Position numbers and translations under genes: made by a program
Part shown: one piece after another, positions 1-12,498 of the stretch
Layout: each line of letters opens with the position of its first letter
Numbering within the stretch: position 1 is the first letter of the stretch
Notes under the pieces: model-generated
What the model saw: the letters and a program-made list of their open reading frames with translations, nothing else
Databases searched by the model: none
What the model was told of the DNA's origin: nothing
Assembly (NCBI RefSeq): GCF_013426205.1
Contig: NC_089422.1
Span: forward strand, 3,224,001-3,288,000
Direction: 5' to 3'
Origin: Metarhizium brunneum
Taxonomy: Eukaryota; Ascomycota; Sordariomycetes; Hypocreales; Clavicipitaceae
Length of the DNA stretch: 64,000 nucleotides

Positions 1-3000
1 ACATGCAGGCTGGGGGACTCGCCGCCACCGTTGACACATCTTCATCCTTGTGGTGGACCAGGTCGAATCCATCACGAGCAAGGATGATGGTACAGCAATG
101 CCGGCTAAATCGGGACACCCTTTGGCCTGACGTCTGGTGGGTTGGAGGATGGATAGTGAAAGTGGAGGCATTTCCAAAAAAGGCCCCGCTTGAGCTGAAG
201 AATGGGTACTGTGGAATCGTGGTTATTCCGGCCCGCAGGACTGAGAAAAAAACTCTGCACGCGGAGAGCAAGACGATTCAAACTCCACCGGACCCAACGC
301 AAGAATGGCCACAGGGTAGCCAGAAATGGCATGTGTCTTGGTCGCTCGCCGAATGCCGACGCCATTGAGCTCATACTGGTGCAAAAGCCATCTTCCAGGG
401 GTCAATGGAATTTTTTTAATTTTTTTTATTTTTGTTTTCAGGCTGCCAGCCCTCGTCGTCACCCCAGTCCCCGCTGGCCCGTCATGACTTGCATTCGTGA
501 TGAGTCTGGTGCCCGTGATGGTGTGCCTCGCCGCAGACTGGCCGCCGGTACAACTTCTGGTTTGCTTGACCGGCCTTGGCAGCGTCTTTCAACAGCGAAT
601 GGAAGTGGCACAAGCACCTGTGTGGTGTGCTCTTGGCTCGACATTCTAGGGTTTGCCTACCTTCCAACGTCGAGTGGCTGGTGTCAAGGCGCAACAGAAG
701 CGTCACAATGTCTTGTTGTTCATGACACCCTCATCACCTGCAGTACAAGTATAGACTCATATCACTGACCACAGCCGGCGAGGCCCAACACGCCTGCTGC
801 CCGAGATCGTGGCACTGGGGAAAAAAGAAACTCACCCAAAAACCCGGCAGCGGTGGTTCTTGCGCGGTGTGGCGCGTTGCTATTCGCCGACTCCGACGGC
901 CGCTGATGGATTTGATGCCATGTGTACATACACACGGACGGCTGCTCCAGTGGCCTCATTCAAGCCCTTTGGACCAAGACTTGTCTTTGGTCTTTGTTTG
1001 GCATCGCCTGTCGAGTTGGGCACGAGAACGTGGATTTTGAGCAGTGGTTGTGGTTGTGGTTGTGGTGGGGGTTGGGTATGCAAGCCAGTGGCGGTGAATA
1101 AATGTCTGGTGTTTGTGGTGCAAATCCCATCGTAGACCGTTTTTGTTCTGAGGATTTGCACGCCGTGATGGAAATGTTATGGGGTAATGAGCGGGATTTC
1201 TTGACCGCGTGAGCTGTTGTTGAACGAACGTGGTAGATGACTACGGGACCATATTGCGGGCAATGTTGGCACTATTCTTATTTCTTCATTTTTAGCCGTG
1301 ATACGTGATAAATTGTGGGTTGGGCTGAGTGTATGGCGGTGAGAGTCTCTTATCTCCTTTGTTTTTGCTTTGTCGTGAGCCGAAGTCGTGTAGTTGGCGG
1401 TGAGTCTGACGGTTGCTGCTGAAGTTGATTCAGACTTCCTCAGTGTGCGGTGGTGTCAACATCGCGGACCAGCACTTGGCATATGTGCCGAGATGGATGA
1501 CTGACGAAACGGGCATCTGTATGCGGCCATGTACGGGTTCTGAATGCCATTGTAACTTGTCCCAAAGAGGGCGACCAACACTAACTTCTTGTCTCTTTGT
1601 CCCCTGTCTACTCTCTCCAGTTTGTCGCCCGGGTGTTCCATGACTGGCAGTTGTAGTTGAAGACAACTCAAGAAGAAACGGCCCGACAAAGCCGAGGTCA
1701 AGGTAAGTGGCAGCATCAGCAGCCATGCCTCTCCCTCCGTGTGAAATACATTCCAAGGGATGAACAGGCCATACAAGTGTCGCAAACTCCTGAGCCTTGA
1801 TATGAGTCTCTTTGTATTCAAGCCTAACATATCTGCTACATAGATATGCCAGTGTATTCTGGATGACGGGGTTCGTGCGATATGAATATTCGAGGCGCGG
1901 ATGGATTCCATGAAATATTTACATCTTAACTCCGTCTCGTATCTCGTCAAGGCATAAAAAATACACTATACTTGGCATCCTATCGTAGTATTATGGACAC
2001 GGCACTCAGACATTTGTAATCCCGGAAATTTCTTTGCTATCAACTTTACTTGCTCCCACTCCTGTTGCGATCAAAGAGATCCAGAGATGATGAGTAGGTC
2101 TCTCGCTTGGATGGGTGGCCCCGTCAATTATGACTACATTTATTTAAAGGTGATTCACACCATTCTTATTCATGACTGATGTTAGCTGCCCCCAAATTAT
2201 CGAATTTCTTGGGTTGTGGCACTGTTTGATGATTACGCTGGCCACGTCCAAGATCTACATATGCCTCCTTCCCATTCATGAGCCAGCTGCTATGAAGCAC
2301 AAAGCGCTAAGCTAGCCTATATATCCGTTAAGCTTGAGTAGTTGAATATACCGGCGTCCGAGACCTATGGCAAATACACTACCTATGGCAAATACACTTC
2401 TGCTGAAACTCCATCATATCATGTCCATCGAGTGTTGGGTACCAGAAACTGACGACGGCCGTCTTTTCCGGCAGAATTCAGATATTGGGCCATTTCTCGG
2501 GGTTTTGTTTTGGATACTTTACAAGTACTAGTATTGGTACGGTTTCCGTAAACTGGTTGATAGAGCATATATCCAGCCGTTGCGTTCCATCTCTGACAGG
2601 ACAGTCCGATCTGCCTCGAAGTATAAGTTGATACTTGGCTGGATACACATTTCTGGGGGGAAATTCTTGCTCTGTATTATTCCTAAACTCATTTAGTAAT
2701 CAAAGCAGACGGCGCAATAACAAGTATTTTGCTTCTGCCAGTGAATCTTGTGCAAAGTAATCGTAAACATCGTGATGGACACGCTGTTGAATAGGCAATC
2801 CGGCATGGACCGTGTGTTCCTACATGGCTTTCTTCCAAAGGCACTGTCATCAAAATTTGAACCGACTTGGCGAATAAATTTGGTTAGATTTGAGTTTCAT
2901 TCTCTCAAGGGCATTAAAAAAAAGCATATGCTTATACTACTGATGGTGTTGATTCTTGCGAGCATGTCAGGTCGGCGAGCTATAGGGTAGTTGGCAAACG

Positions 3001-4365
3001 ACCAAGTGAAGAAGCAGCTTGGCCAATGCTCCAAGTCGGTGATGAACTTTGTTCCTAAGGCGAGTTTCAAGTATTTATTATTTATTTCCATTGCACATGA
3101 CTTCTATCGGTGACGTTGGTGAGCTCAGTACATGATGACTGGTTGGTGTTGGCCACCTGGTCATTGTTTATACGTGCATTTGCTACGGCAAACGTACAAA
3201 CAGCAAGCAAAACATGCCAACTGCCTCAAGCATTGACAGTGAATTCAAACCCACCTACGTACGATTTTGAAAGACTCGCAACATGTGTGGTAATGTGACC
3301 GCCAACCCCGACAAGCAGCCGCAACATGGCAGCAAAAGCATGAATTCGTCTCTCCTTGTGATGACTGCAACGCGGTAAACAAAAGCACGTCGAACGGAAA
3401 CCAGCAAGGTACCTCTCATATACCTGCGCCTTTAACCCGCAGCCTCTGCTTCTCGCAATCGGGACCTACAAGCCAAGAGACGCCCGCCCAGTGAGACTAT
3501 GCATCCATGTCCGGCACTCAAACAGCGGGAAACAAGCTACCCTGGCTCGTCATGTCTGATGCTAAGTACAGGTGCCAGCACTGAGACTACTATTACCGCA
3601 TCTGGTAAGCCAGGAAGCCCGTGCATCGGCAAGATCAGAACTGCGGGGGAGGAAACGAACAAGCACATGAGACAAAAAATGACGTGGCTCGCCGATGAAT
3701 CTGGGGTACGAACCGGCCGGGTTGCCTGTCATCCGTGCCAAGCTGACAAATGATGGAGGTGACAGCACGCAATTCACCAGTGTTGTCGTACTCGGCAACG
3801 ACGATGTGTTGAACGTGAAGAAATAAAAAGGACGCCGCGAACGGTGTTACGGACCATGGCGCCGGTTTGCTCGCTCGCCGTGCGTGTTGAAGCTGGGCCG
3901 TGATCGGAAATGGATGGACATTGCGACCTCGTAAGCCGGCCCAGGCGGGTCTTGACTCGGTTCGCGTTGCCATGATGCGAGGTTGGATGCGAGGTTGGAT
4001 GTGTACGTTGGGTCATTACGGGCCAAACTGAATGTTTTTTGTCCATTCAAATATCTAGTGATGCATTCTCAGTTCAAGGGGTATCGCAGTGCTTTTTTTA
4101 AAAACAGACATTATCCAACAAAATTAATTCACCAGAGGAAAACCAAAAAGTGAGTCGGCTTGATTCTCCCATGGTCTGAAAACCATTCGCTTCAATGTTC
4201 CTTCCCTTCCCAACTCCACGCACAGACTCGGACCAAAAAGTACCAGACCAGACCACTCCAATCCCAAGCCCCGGGCTCATGACACGCAAAAGGAGAACAA
4301 AAAAAAAAAAATCAATGAATCAACGTCAGAGAAGCGCGTGATTAATCATCGGCGGCGGCGAGTCT
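1..4365. other. Gene-free left end
   Basis: No open frame here has conserved domain character, a plausible start context or splice signals that join into a longer frame. The longest frames (up to about 160 codons near 1456-1950, -) are unrelated to any family I recognise and have stop-dense neighbours. Small direct repeats are visible: a 16-bp unit twice near 2364-2399, TGGTTG units near 1048-1072, and GATGCGAGGTTG units near 3975-3998. Most of it is probably intergenic. Confidence 0.5.
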
Positions 4366-5424
4366 TCATGACGTGTGGTGGACGGGAATGCCGACTCGAG
4401 TCCGGCGCCAGGGCTTCTTGTGCGACTTGGGCTTCGTCTGCGGCTCCTTGTTCGCGCCTCGCAGGCAGCGGTCCAGCATCTCCCATCCCTCGTGGGGAAG
4501 ATCAATGAGGGAGTCGTTGAGGGTATCGATGATGAAAGGGTTGGCTGCACCGAGGGGGGGACCCCATGTTAGCCGACTAGACTCGAGACTTGGCTTTTGA
4601 AGCTTGATTGACGCACGGAGGGAGGCATGTTTGGGGTTCAGTGTTCCAATATCGAATTCAATGTTGCATCGACTGTGGCGGCACTGGCCCCACACATGTG
4701 CACCACTTGCCTGGCATTAATGCTTGGCGGCACGTCTCGAGCGCTCAAGTGAGTGCATGTGCTGCTCCGCTATGGTGGCCGACCGCTGTAACCTTGCCCA
4801 CGGACCAGGTTGCAGCAGTGGAATGGGCGGTGCCTTCAGTGCCAGTCATTGATCCCAGTGCCCAGATGTCAGGTTGATGCCCGCTGGGGCCCACGGACCG
4901 GAGGCCCCACTGCGATCAATGATTGATCAATTCAGTTGACGGCTGGGGAGGAACCGCAGCCCAGCCTGCACATGTGGCGGCCTGAGGTGGCCTGACATGC
5001 CCGAGGCTGCAAGCCAAGACGCAGCATTTCAAGATTCAAGTCCATCGCATCGCATCCAGGATTCAAGGGGAATAACATGGAAACAACAACAACACCACTT
5101 ACGCATCAGATCGATTCCCGCCTCGCCCGCATTCACCGCCAGGTCTATCCTCGTGGAATTATAGCACCCGTACCTCTGCTGGAGATGCAGCATGCAGCGC
5201 CATAGCTCGCGCGTCTCCTTCTGGCTCATGCCTTCACAGCTGCGGCTCGAAGCCGACGACGGCGACGTGCTCGGTTTGCGGTCGTGCTGATACGTGAAGA
5301 ACCGGACAGAGCACCGACGAGACGTCGCCAGCGGGGGGCACTCGTCATGAGACGTCCATGACGAGTTGGACGCAATAGAGCATGTTGACGACGAGAGTCG
5401 TCGTGGAGAGGGCTGGTAGTCCAT
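4366..5424 (-). CDS. Conserved fungal protein of unknown function, 166 aa, two exons
   Basis: Exon 1 is 5424-5103 and exon 2 is 4544-4366. The intron (5102-4545, 558 bp) has a perfect GTAAGT donor, a GGCTAACA branch region and a GTGCAG acceptor. Joining them gives a continuous frame running from MDYQPSPRRLSSSTC to a stop after GIPVHHTS, with the junction reading AGIDLM-PNPFIIDTLNDSL. The first half is Ser-rich and carries RRCSVRFFTYQHDRKPS. The second half is compact (LPHEGWEMLDRCLRG) and ends in a basic tail (KPKSHKKPWRRTRVG). No signal peptide or membrane segment is visible. The AC-rich leader before the ATG suits a fungal start. I believe similar proteins occur in other filamentous fungi but know no function. 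The basic C-terminus could be nuclear or nucleic-acid binding; that is inference. Confidence 0.75.
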
Positions 5425-5918
5425 TGTGAGTGTGTGTGCAGTCTGTCTTGTTGTCTGGTGTTGTTAAGAGTCAATCCACCCCGTATGTGAGGAGGGACGG
5501 CGGACACGACGATTATTTGTACTAACTCTTGCACAGATACAATACAAAAACAACAAAGGGACAAGAAGAAAAACAAACCCGGGCCGGGATCAGGGTCTCT
5601 TATACACACAATCGTACATACAACGGGCAGGAGTGTTTTTCTATAGACAGAAACAAGGGTCAACGTTCAACAAATCGGTCCCATCCATGACTAGCCGTTT
5701 TCCTCATCAGCTCGACGGCCTCATGCTTGGTCGGCCGCCGCCAACTGGCTGCCGATCCGATGTCTCGAGTGGGACGCGTGTGGATCCTCACGGCATCCAA
5801 CTTTTAAACGAAAAGGTAGTGCCAGCGTACCATGACGAGTCCTCGATCGATGCGCATGGCTGGCTGGCATGTTGTAGGGCCATGGGAAGTCGTAGCGTCG
5901 TAGGGGGTCACAGCGTTG

Positions 5919-5952
5919 CAGTCACAGTCGCAGTCACAGTCACAGTCACAGT
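5919..5952. repeat. CACAGT hexamer microsatellite
   Basis: About five to six copies of GTCACA/GTCGCA in tandem. It lies in intergenic DNA upstream of the 4366-5424 gene and in no supported coding frame. Confidence 0.85.
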
Positions 5953-6461
5953 TTGTTTTCCGAGGGCAAGAGGGAGAGAAAAAAAAAAAAAACTCAAAAC
6001 ACGGCCGTCGTGCGATATCTTGTTGGTCTGGTGTCACGTACGTATATAAAATGGCCAGTTTCTTCCTTGCCTGTTTGCCCGCTTGGACAGCACCATGCCA
6101 CGCTCATGTGCTGCCCCAGCCGTCACTGCTACGCACGTCCATTGCAATGCCCGTGGCCCCATGAGGGCCCAAGAGATCCGCCCTTGAGCCCATTCCCCCT
6201 TGGTTGCGCGTTGGTGTTTATGCGAGCGACGATATTGCCGTCACGTATGTAGGTTGCCAACACTGCGACCCCCTTTGCACCCGGCTCGTACGAGACCAAG
6301 CGCTGAGTTGGTCAAAACACGGTATGACTTTAACGATTTTGCGCCGACACTTGTGGTCCTAGACAAGCCTTCTGCAGGCTACGGGTGGCAGGAGGCCAAA
6401 CTCGACGAGGGAGGGTGACATTGAAGAGGGGGGGGGCAAGGGGAGCACATCCGTCCGTGAA

Positions 6462-6478
6462 TGTGTGTGTGTGTGTGT
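6462..6478. repeat. TG dinucleotide microsatellite
   Basis: Alternating T and G for about 17 bases, followed directly by a T run. Intergenic. Confidence 0.85.
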
Positions 6479-9365
6479 TTTTTTTTTCAAGGTCGGGAGT
6501 GGAGAAGCCATACATGCAAGTACAAGAGAGAAGAGGGAAAGGAGAAAAAAAAAAAAACTGACTCTGTTTCAGGGTGAACATATCCACACGTTCCGTCTTG
6601 ACAGCACGGGAATCTGGCGTACATTTCGATATTTATTGGGCCCAAGGGCGGCGGTGGAGTCTTTAGGCGGCGCTGCTGGAATACTTTGGACATGTAGCCC
6701 ACGACGCGAGTAATTGCTGCATGAAAAAGAAGGACGCGAAGCCACCTCTACACGCGTGTGGTTTGCACATGTCTTGTTGTATTATTTATTTTTTTTAAAA
6801 AAGAAGAAAAAGAGAAAAAAGAAAAGAAAAGGGCGCTTGCTTGTTTGTTTCCACGGCGGACAAATTGCCGTGCTCCCGTGCTCCCGTGCTCCCGTCCAAG
6901 TGCCGGGTGTGGGAGTCGGTATTTCCCAATCAGGCAGGGCTAATGCGGCATCACGTCGAACCACAATGGCCCCGGATGCTCCGACTTTTCGATTGCATCT
7001 CATGTTGTTCCTGCGCCGGAACGACATGGTTTTTTTTTTCTCTCGTCGTGTTTTTCCGCTCAGCCTACGCCCGACACACTGGCCTTGAGCCCGACCAGGA
7101 AAAATAATCGCCGCATATTCATAGCGCCTGGCTTCAGCGGCTGCTGCCACGCTGGAATTGACCGCGGCGGAGCGGCCGCGACCCTGTGCATCCGCGTCTG
7201 TGCAAAGTTTTGCAAGATCATGGCAGCCCTTGCGGTTGAGACTCCCGGGCCAAGATGGCGCGTGGGAAATATAAAATGCAGCGCGGAGGGAGCTTGGTGC
7301 TACAAACGCAACGGCGTGACTGGCTTCCAAGCACCAACCGGCCAACCAGAACTTGAGCGCCACAGGTGTCGTCTCCGAGATCTGATCGCGCACCCGGCAA
7401 ACTACCTGGGTAATTGGCCAATCGAGCAGGTAATTGTACGGTTCGGAACACATGCTTTCCAGGGCCCTGGGACTTGGCTCAAATGAACATGGCTCATCAA
7501 CACGGGTTCGATAACCCCCTTCCAGGCAGCTGCGTTCCTGCAGCCAGGACGGTTTGGTTTGCCAAGTTTTTTTGTGTGTGTGTTTGCAAACTATACGAGC
7601 AAGTACTGGGCGGTTTCCCATCCAAGTATACAAGATGCTCTCACGGAGTAGTCTAAACCCGAATCATGGACTGGCCTCAATGCTGGGCAGTCGTTCTTCG
7701 CCGCACCAACACGCTACGCTTCTATACCCGTTGAACAAGAAAAACGCCAAAGGTCATATATCCCTATGTATCCAGTGCCAGATAGTAGCAGTAGTACTTC
7801 TCCAGCTCGCGGCCATGTTTCCACATGTGCAGTCAGTTGCTGCTGCCCCTCAACGTAAACTCTATTTCATCGAGGTTGCACCAATATCCACATTTTTCTA
7901 CGTACGTATGTACATACATAGAACCCGTGAGGAGAGCCGTGATGACGAGCGGATAAAACGTAGCCAAGCTTGCTACCCAACGTTGAGCTCTTTTGCGACT
8001 GGCCATGGCGGACATGGGGTCCCGGAACATGCCGCCCGGTCACTCGGCCGAGCAACGAGACCCAGAATGGGTGAACTGCGGATGATGGCTCTGATGACGG
8101 AACCCCGGGCGAGGTTATCGCAGACGGGTTGCGAATAGCGGCTGTGAATATGTGAATGGCGAGCGTAAATGATGCGAAACTGGGCCGTGGTTCGTGGCTT
8201 CATGGCGGGTGCGAGGACGGCGTATCGTCTGCGGATTGCGTTGTGGCGGATCTTTGACGATGAAAAGATCCGCAGAAGTAGCCGTTGACTGCATCGAATT
8301 ATGTTTGTTTTTATTAATTTGTTTGATTCTTAATCTGTCGCAATATATTCGTGCCGGCGCTGCATTAGGTAGGGCCTAGTTATGCAAGCACCGTGCGCCT
8401 GGTCGTGCCCAAACCAGAGAACCGTGACATACTGAAGGAAACACTGTATATCACATTTGTATCATTGGAACCATCGAGGTGGTAACCCCCCCCTCCTGCC
8501 ATACTCTGGCTGGAATGTGCAGCAACACTTGGCAAAGTTAGACATGTAAGGGCACTTGGGTTTAAATGCAACGCTGCCGGTACAGTGGCACTAGAGAGAC
8601 CCGTTTGTGTAGGTTTGAGTATTCCATTTCCTCGCCCCCGTGTTGGTCACGGCAGCCTTGCAGTCTGTCCAGTTGGTCGTCGTCGCCCGTGTCGTGCATG
8701 CTATGTCTTCCATGACGCAGACGAAGGCGATGTTTCCCCGAGTCCAAGGCATTGCGGCAGCCCATCCTGGAGAAACAGGAGCGTCATCGAGGCTGTCCCG
8801 ACATGACGGTTCACGCCAGGCATCTGATGAGTTGGTGGAAAAGTGGCTTAAGCCACCTTGGTCCCGAGCACGTGGACTCCGTAAATACATGGTGATTCAT
8901 GATCATGGCTGTCCTTGGGGGCGGGCTGTTCTGTTGCCATTTTACTGACTGCCACACGCGGCGCACTGAACCTGCCGGTGAGGATGCAAAACGTGATGGA
9001 GCGTCGTCCCAGAAGCGCATGCGGAGATGATGGATTCATTCTTGTCCCAGTTGCGAAATTGCATTTCCACATGACTAGTTTGTAGTACATTTGACATGCC
9101 TCTGTATTATACAATGCCCCCAAGCCATCAATCTCCAAAGACTTAACTCCCAACCCCCTGGACGCCTACCGATACGGCCGCTTTTTGGGTAAAAAAAAAC
9201 ACTGGTAAGAAATAAGAAAATGAATAATCGTTACACCATACAAATTTCGTGAACCATTGCGCTCAGCTACAACGACGTGTTCTGCTGTGTTGGGCGCACA
9301 CCAGGCCATGTGCCAACATTATTTCATTCTTCGTCATGTTCTCCTCCCGGAGACGTGTGCGTGAG

Positions 9366-10333
9366 TCATTGCGGAAAATGCGTTGAAGGGATTGCGCTCG
9401 CCGCCGGCATCATGCTCTGACACGGAACCTCGAGGGCGACATGTACCAGGCCGTCCATGATGCCGCCGGCGTTTGTGGCGTACGGCGGCGTCCCCGCAGG
9501 CCACAGGCCTGGCAGGGCGGGACTGGGTATCCTGGCCTGCGGGCAGACCTGTCCGCACGTGACGACGTCGAGGCCCGGGTTGGCCATGCATGTGGCGTTG
9601 ATGCTCTCTGCGGCGTAGGCGGCGGCCACGGCGCCTTGCAGGGGCGCGTCTCTGCTCTCCAGGCCGCACTTGGGGTATATCGTCGACATGACGGCCGCCG
9701 GACTGGTGGTCTCGCCGGACATGGACGAGTCCAGGTCGCAGCCGCCCGCGGGGGACAGCAGCAGGGCACCCGCGCTTGTTCTCGCCGACATGGAGTCCTC
9801 CATGTCGCCGCCGGGGGGGAACGTTGGCGACTCGAGCTGGCAGTTGATGCGGTGCATCTCGGGTGATGCGTGTGTCGATGTGCCTTCGTCTGTGTGTGCG
9901 GGCGTGGCCGACGGGCATGGCAGCGGGCTCCCCTTCATCATGGCCAGCTCGCACTCGAGCTCCAGGTTCCGCTGGAGCAGCTTGCGACAGCATGCGTGCG
10001 GCTTGTTCCTGAGTGTCTCCAGCTCGGCCTCGAGGTGCGAAACCTGGGCCTTTCTCCGGGCGCGAATGGCCCTCTGCGCGTTGCGGTCGTTGGCCCGCTT
10101 GCGCGCAAGCTGTTCGGGCGTCATGGTGGTGGTCGACCTGTGGCCTGGGGGACATGGTTAGTTTGCATGCTTGGTTGTTCGTCTCGGGGGCTTTACATAC
10201 GTTTGCTGTGCGTAGATGCAGATGCAGATGCCGATGCCGATGCAGATGCAGATGCAGATGCTCCTGTAGCGTCGGTTGAGCTGGGGTGATCCTTGACCTT
10301 GTTGTTATCGGGCAGAGGGACGGGCCGAGTCAT
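9366..10333 (-). CDS. bZIP transcription factor, 303 aa, two exons
   Basis: Exon 1 is 10333-10201 and exon 2 is 10144-9366. The 56-bp intron has a GTATGT donor, a CTAAC branch site and a CCCAG acceptor. Exon 1 starts MTRPVPLPDNNKVKD and continues into eight Ala-Ser pairs (residues 25-40). The junction reads THSK-RHRSTTTMTPEQLARK. A later Met (residue 52, at 10124) opens exon 2's frame and would be the naive start, but the exon 1 frame and splice signals argue for the longer protein. The basic region at about 58-76 (KRANDRNAQRAIRARRK) matches fungal bZIP proteins. The following zipper is short and irregular, with a Pro inside it, so dimerisation may be weak or helped by other parts. The C-terminal two thirds are Ser/Pro/Met-rich and probably disordered. 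It should act in the nucleus on DNA; its targets are unknown. A 0.2-kb tandem duplication lies about 0.7 kb upstream. Confidence 0.85.
10216..10263 (-). repeat. GATGCA hexamer array coding for (Ala-Ser)8
   Basis: Eight GCATCT/GCATCG units on the minus strand lie in frame inside exon 1 of the bZIP gene. Units 4 and 5 carry a synonymous T-to-G change, so the array has aged under some amino-acid constraint or has simply not slipped recently. Confidence 0.85.
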
Positions 10334-12498
10334 CTCAAGGTCATGCCAAAAGACAGCACTTGCGAGGATGCTACGTACGTAGTAGCAGTCTTGACTCTTG
10401 ATGCTTTGATGGAGACACGGGCACGAGCCAGGTCATGGCGAACTAGGGTCTGGTTCTTTTTATTCTCCTTTGGGCCTGGTTTCGACACATGTCGAACTAT
10501 CCGCCATCTCTGACGAACGGCTGAGCCACCAAAAAACCTAGTCGTTGTGGATCTGCGTGGCACGCCAGACGTCACAAGCCCCAGTGCCAGCATCTGGAGA
10601 AGCCGTGCGCCACACTGTAGACCAGAAATGCTGGTGCCTTGTCAGTCCGGCATGCCAGCTCCGCGCTCCCATAACTCAGAGTCCTCACGCTGCCTCGACA
10701 CTGGCCCCAACGGATTGACGCTTTCCTTGGCCTGGGTGTTGTAAATGGCAGCTGGACGGGTGTTTTTCCGCACATTCAAACCCAACATGTGGGTCAGGAC
10801 GAGGCGTACGTCAATGGCTTTCCACCACAGACCTTGCGCGAGCTCCCTGATTTGCCCAAGTACGAGAGGGGCACCAACTTTAAATCAAAACCACGTGTTC
10901 CACATGGCATCCCCTCTTTTCCAATATGTAATCAAAGCCTGGGGGGAACGGGGGGTGCGCAACGGATAGTTCCTCGAATCGGCCTGAGGGTGGCAGGATC
11001 CCATCCGCGATGGTCCAGCCAGCAAAGCTTGATGCGCATCTCAGCCATCTCAGCCTCTTGGGCGGTGGCATTTGTTCCCAAATTGTCCAACGTGGATGGA
11101 TCGTGGCGCGGCTGCCGGCAAGCCCGAAATCCAGCGGCACAGCACAGATTTGGACAGGCGCCCAAGCCACGTACCAGAGCTGTGGTTCAGGACCCCATCC
11201 GCGGTGGTCCAGCCACAGCAAAGCTTGATGCGCATCTCAGCCCTCTCAGCCCTCTCAGCCCTCTTGGGCGGTGGCATTTATTCCCAAATTGTCCAACAGG
11301 GATGCATCGTGGCGCGGCTGCCGGCAGGCCCGAAATCCAGTCCGCGTGGTATAGCACAAATTTGGACAAGCTCCCAAGCCACGTACCAGAGCTGCGGTTC
11401 AGCAAGACAGCTATCTGAAAGGTTGACTGCCACATGCTCAAAGGGGGGGCTCGATGCAACTGGGCCGTCGTTGCCTCGCAACTCGCGGCAGTTGCAATAC
11501 AGTCGGTAAGCTTGGCGCATTGCATCGACTCAGCCTTGACGTCCGTCGGCTGGCCCTGCTTTCTTGCAAATTTTGTTGTAATCGCACAGTTGCATAGACG
11601 TCTCATGGCTATCAATCAACCGTGGGTGTGAACGGGTTTGATTGGGGCCCGGCAGTGGGTGGGGCCGCGCACCGGCGGAAACGTGCTGAATTCCGTCAAT
11701 CTGGGTACCGGGCGGAGATCCACTTGTTCCGCTCTTGCCAAATATTGAACCCAGTTGAGCGGCCTTGGCTCTGGTCGATCCCCTCATGTTTTACATTCTT
11801 CCGTTCTATTCTACCCCAGGTTCCTCTGCTTCCATCGGAACAAGAAGCCCCACATATAACACGGTAGTACGTAGTTTGCCATTACAAAGCTAAGAATTGC
11901 TGTGGCGAGGCAAAACGGAAGCCAGGCGGAGTTCATTGCGCGCTCACGTCAGCCTTGTTTTGCAAAGGACTCGGGATGATGGCATTATTCGCTGCACCAA
12001 GTCGCGGCATCTGGTTCAGTCAAGGATGCAGGATTCATGTAACTTGATGGAAGCCTGCATGTGAATACAGTACATGGAGAGAGTCACGGCCTAAGGCACC
12101 AATCCACGTTGCCTCAAGTACATACATACTAAGTACCTGAGTAGTTCTAGCTGCCTCCACATCTCAACGCCATGATGCAACATTTGAACATTGAAACCTG
12201 CAATACCACCCTGCTCCAAAAATCGCAGTCCTGTCAAACCAGACCCGACTCTTCAAATGCAACACAAATACGTATCTCTGAACCGATGCCCAGTGGGTCG
12301 GGTCTGCAAGTTGCAAGTTGCATGTGCTGACCCGCTCCAGGACTGTCGCTGACGGCTCAAAAAAAAAAAAAAAAAAAAAAAGGAACGAACCTCCGCCACC
12401 GCGTGGGGTTGTCTGTCGCCTTTGTCATCCATGGAATCGTCCCAACCCACCTCGCGCATCTCCCCAACAACCGGCCCGGCCCTGGTTTGGTATTAGCC
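10334..12498. other. Divergent intergenic region between bZIP and Zn2Cys6 genes
   Basis: About 2.2 kb shared as upstream DNA by the two transcription-factor genes, which point away from each other. It contains the 10995-11400 tandem duplication and an A21 tract near 12360-12380 in the leader of the Zn2Cys6 gene. No coding region is supported. Confidence 0.6.
10995..11400. repeat. Tandem duplication of about 0.2 kb, two diverged copies
   Basis: Copy A (10995-11188) and copy B (11189-11400) match along their length. Both hold CATCCGCG.TGGTCCAGCC, AGCAAAGCTTGATGCGCATC, TTCCCAAATTGTCCAAC, CGTGGCGCGGCTGCCGGCA and CCAAGCCACGTACCAGAGCT. Copy B is longer, partly through an extra CTCAGCCCT unit, so a small repeat is nested inside the larger one. 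Differences are scattered substitutions and small indels, so the duplication is not recent. Confidence 0.9.

Larger units (their letters stand above)
5425..9365. other. Intergenic, 3.9 kb, low-complexity tracts
   Basis: No gene is supported. A 283-codon minus frame (7633-6782) exists only because it runs through poly-purine/pyrimidine tracts that would encode poly-Phe and Lys, so it was not called. Several homopolymer runs, a TG dinucleotide tract at 6462-6478 and a three-unit CGTGCTCC repeat near 6866-6890 lie here. A short stretch near 7594-7635 resembles the 3' part of a 5S rRNA gene in reverse (see findings). Confidence 0.5.

Noticed and set aside
6782..7633. 283-codon minus frame
   Set aside because: It runs through homopurine/homopyrimidine tracts giving poly-Phe and poly-Lys, with no domain and no leader.
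9334..10155. 273-codon minus frame overlapping the bZIP gene
   Set aside because: Out-of-frame shadow; the bZIP frame carries the basic region and joins cleanly to exon 1.
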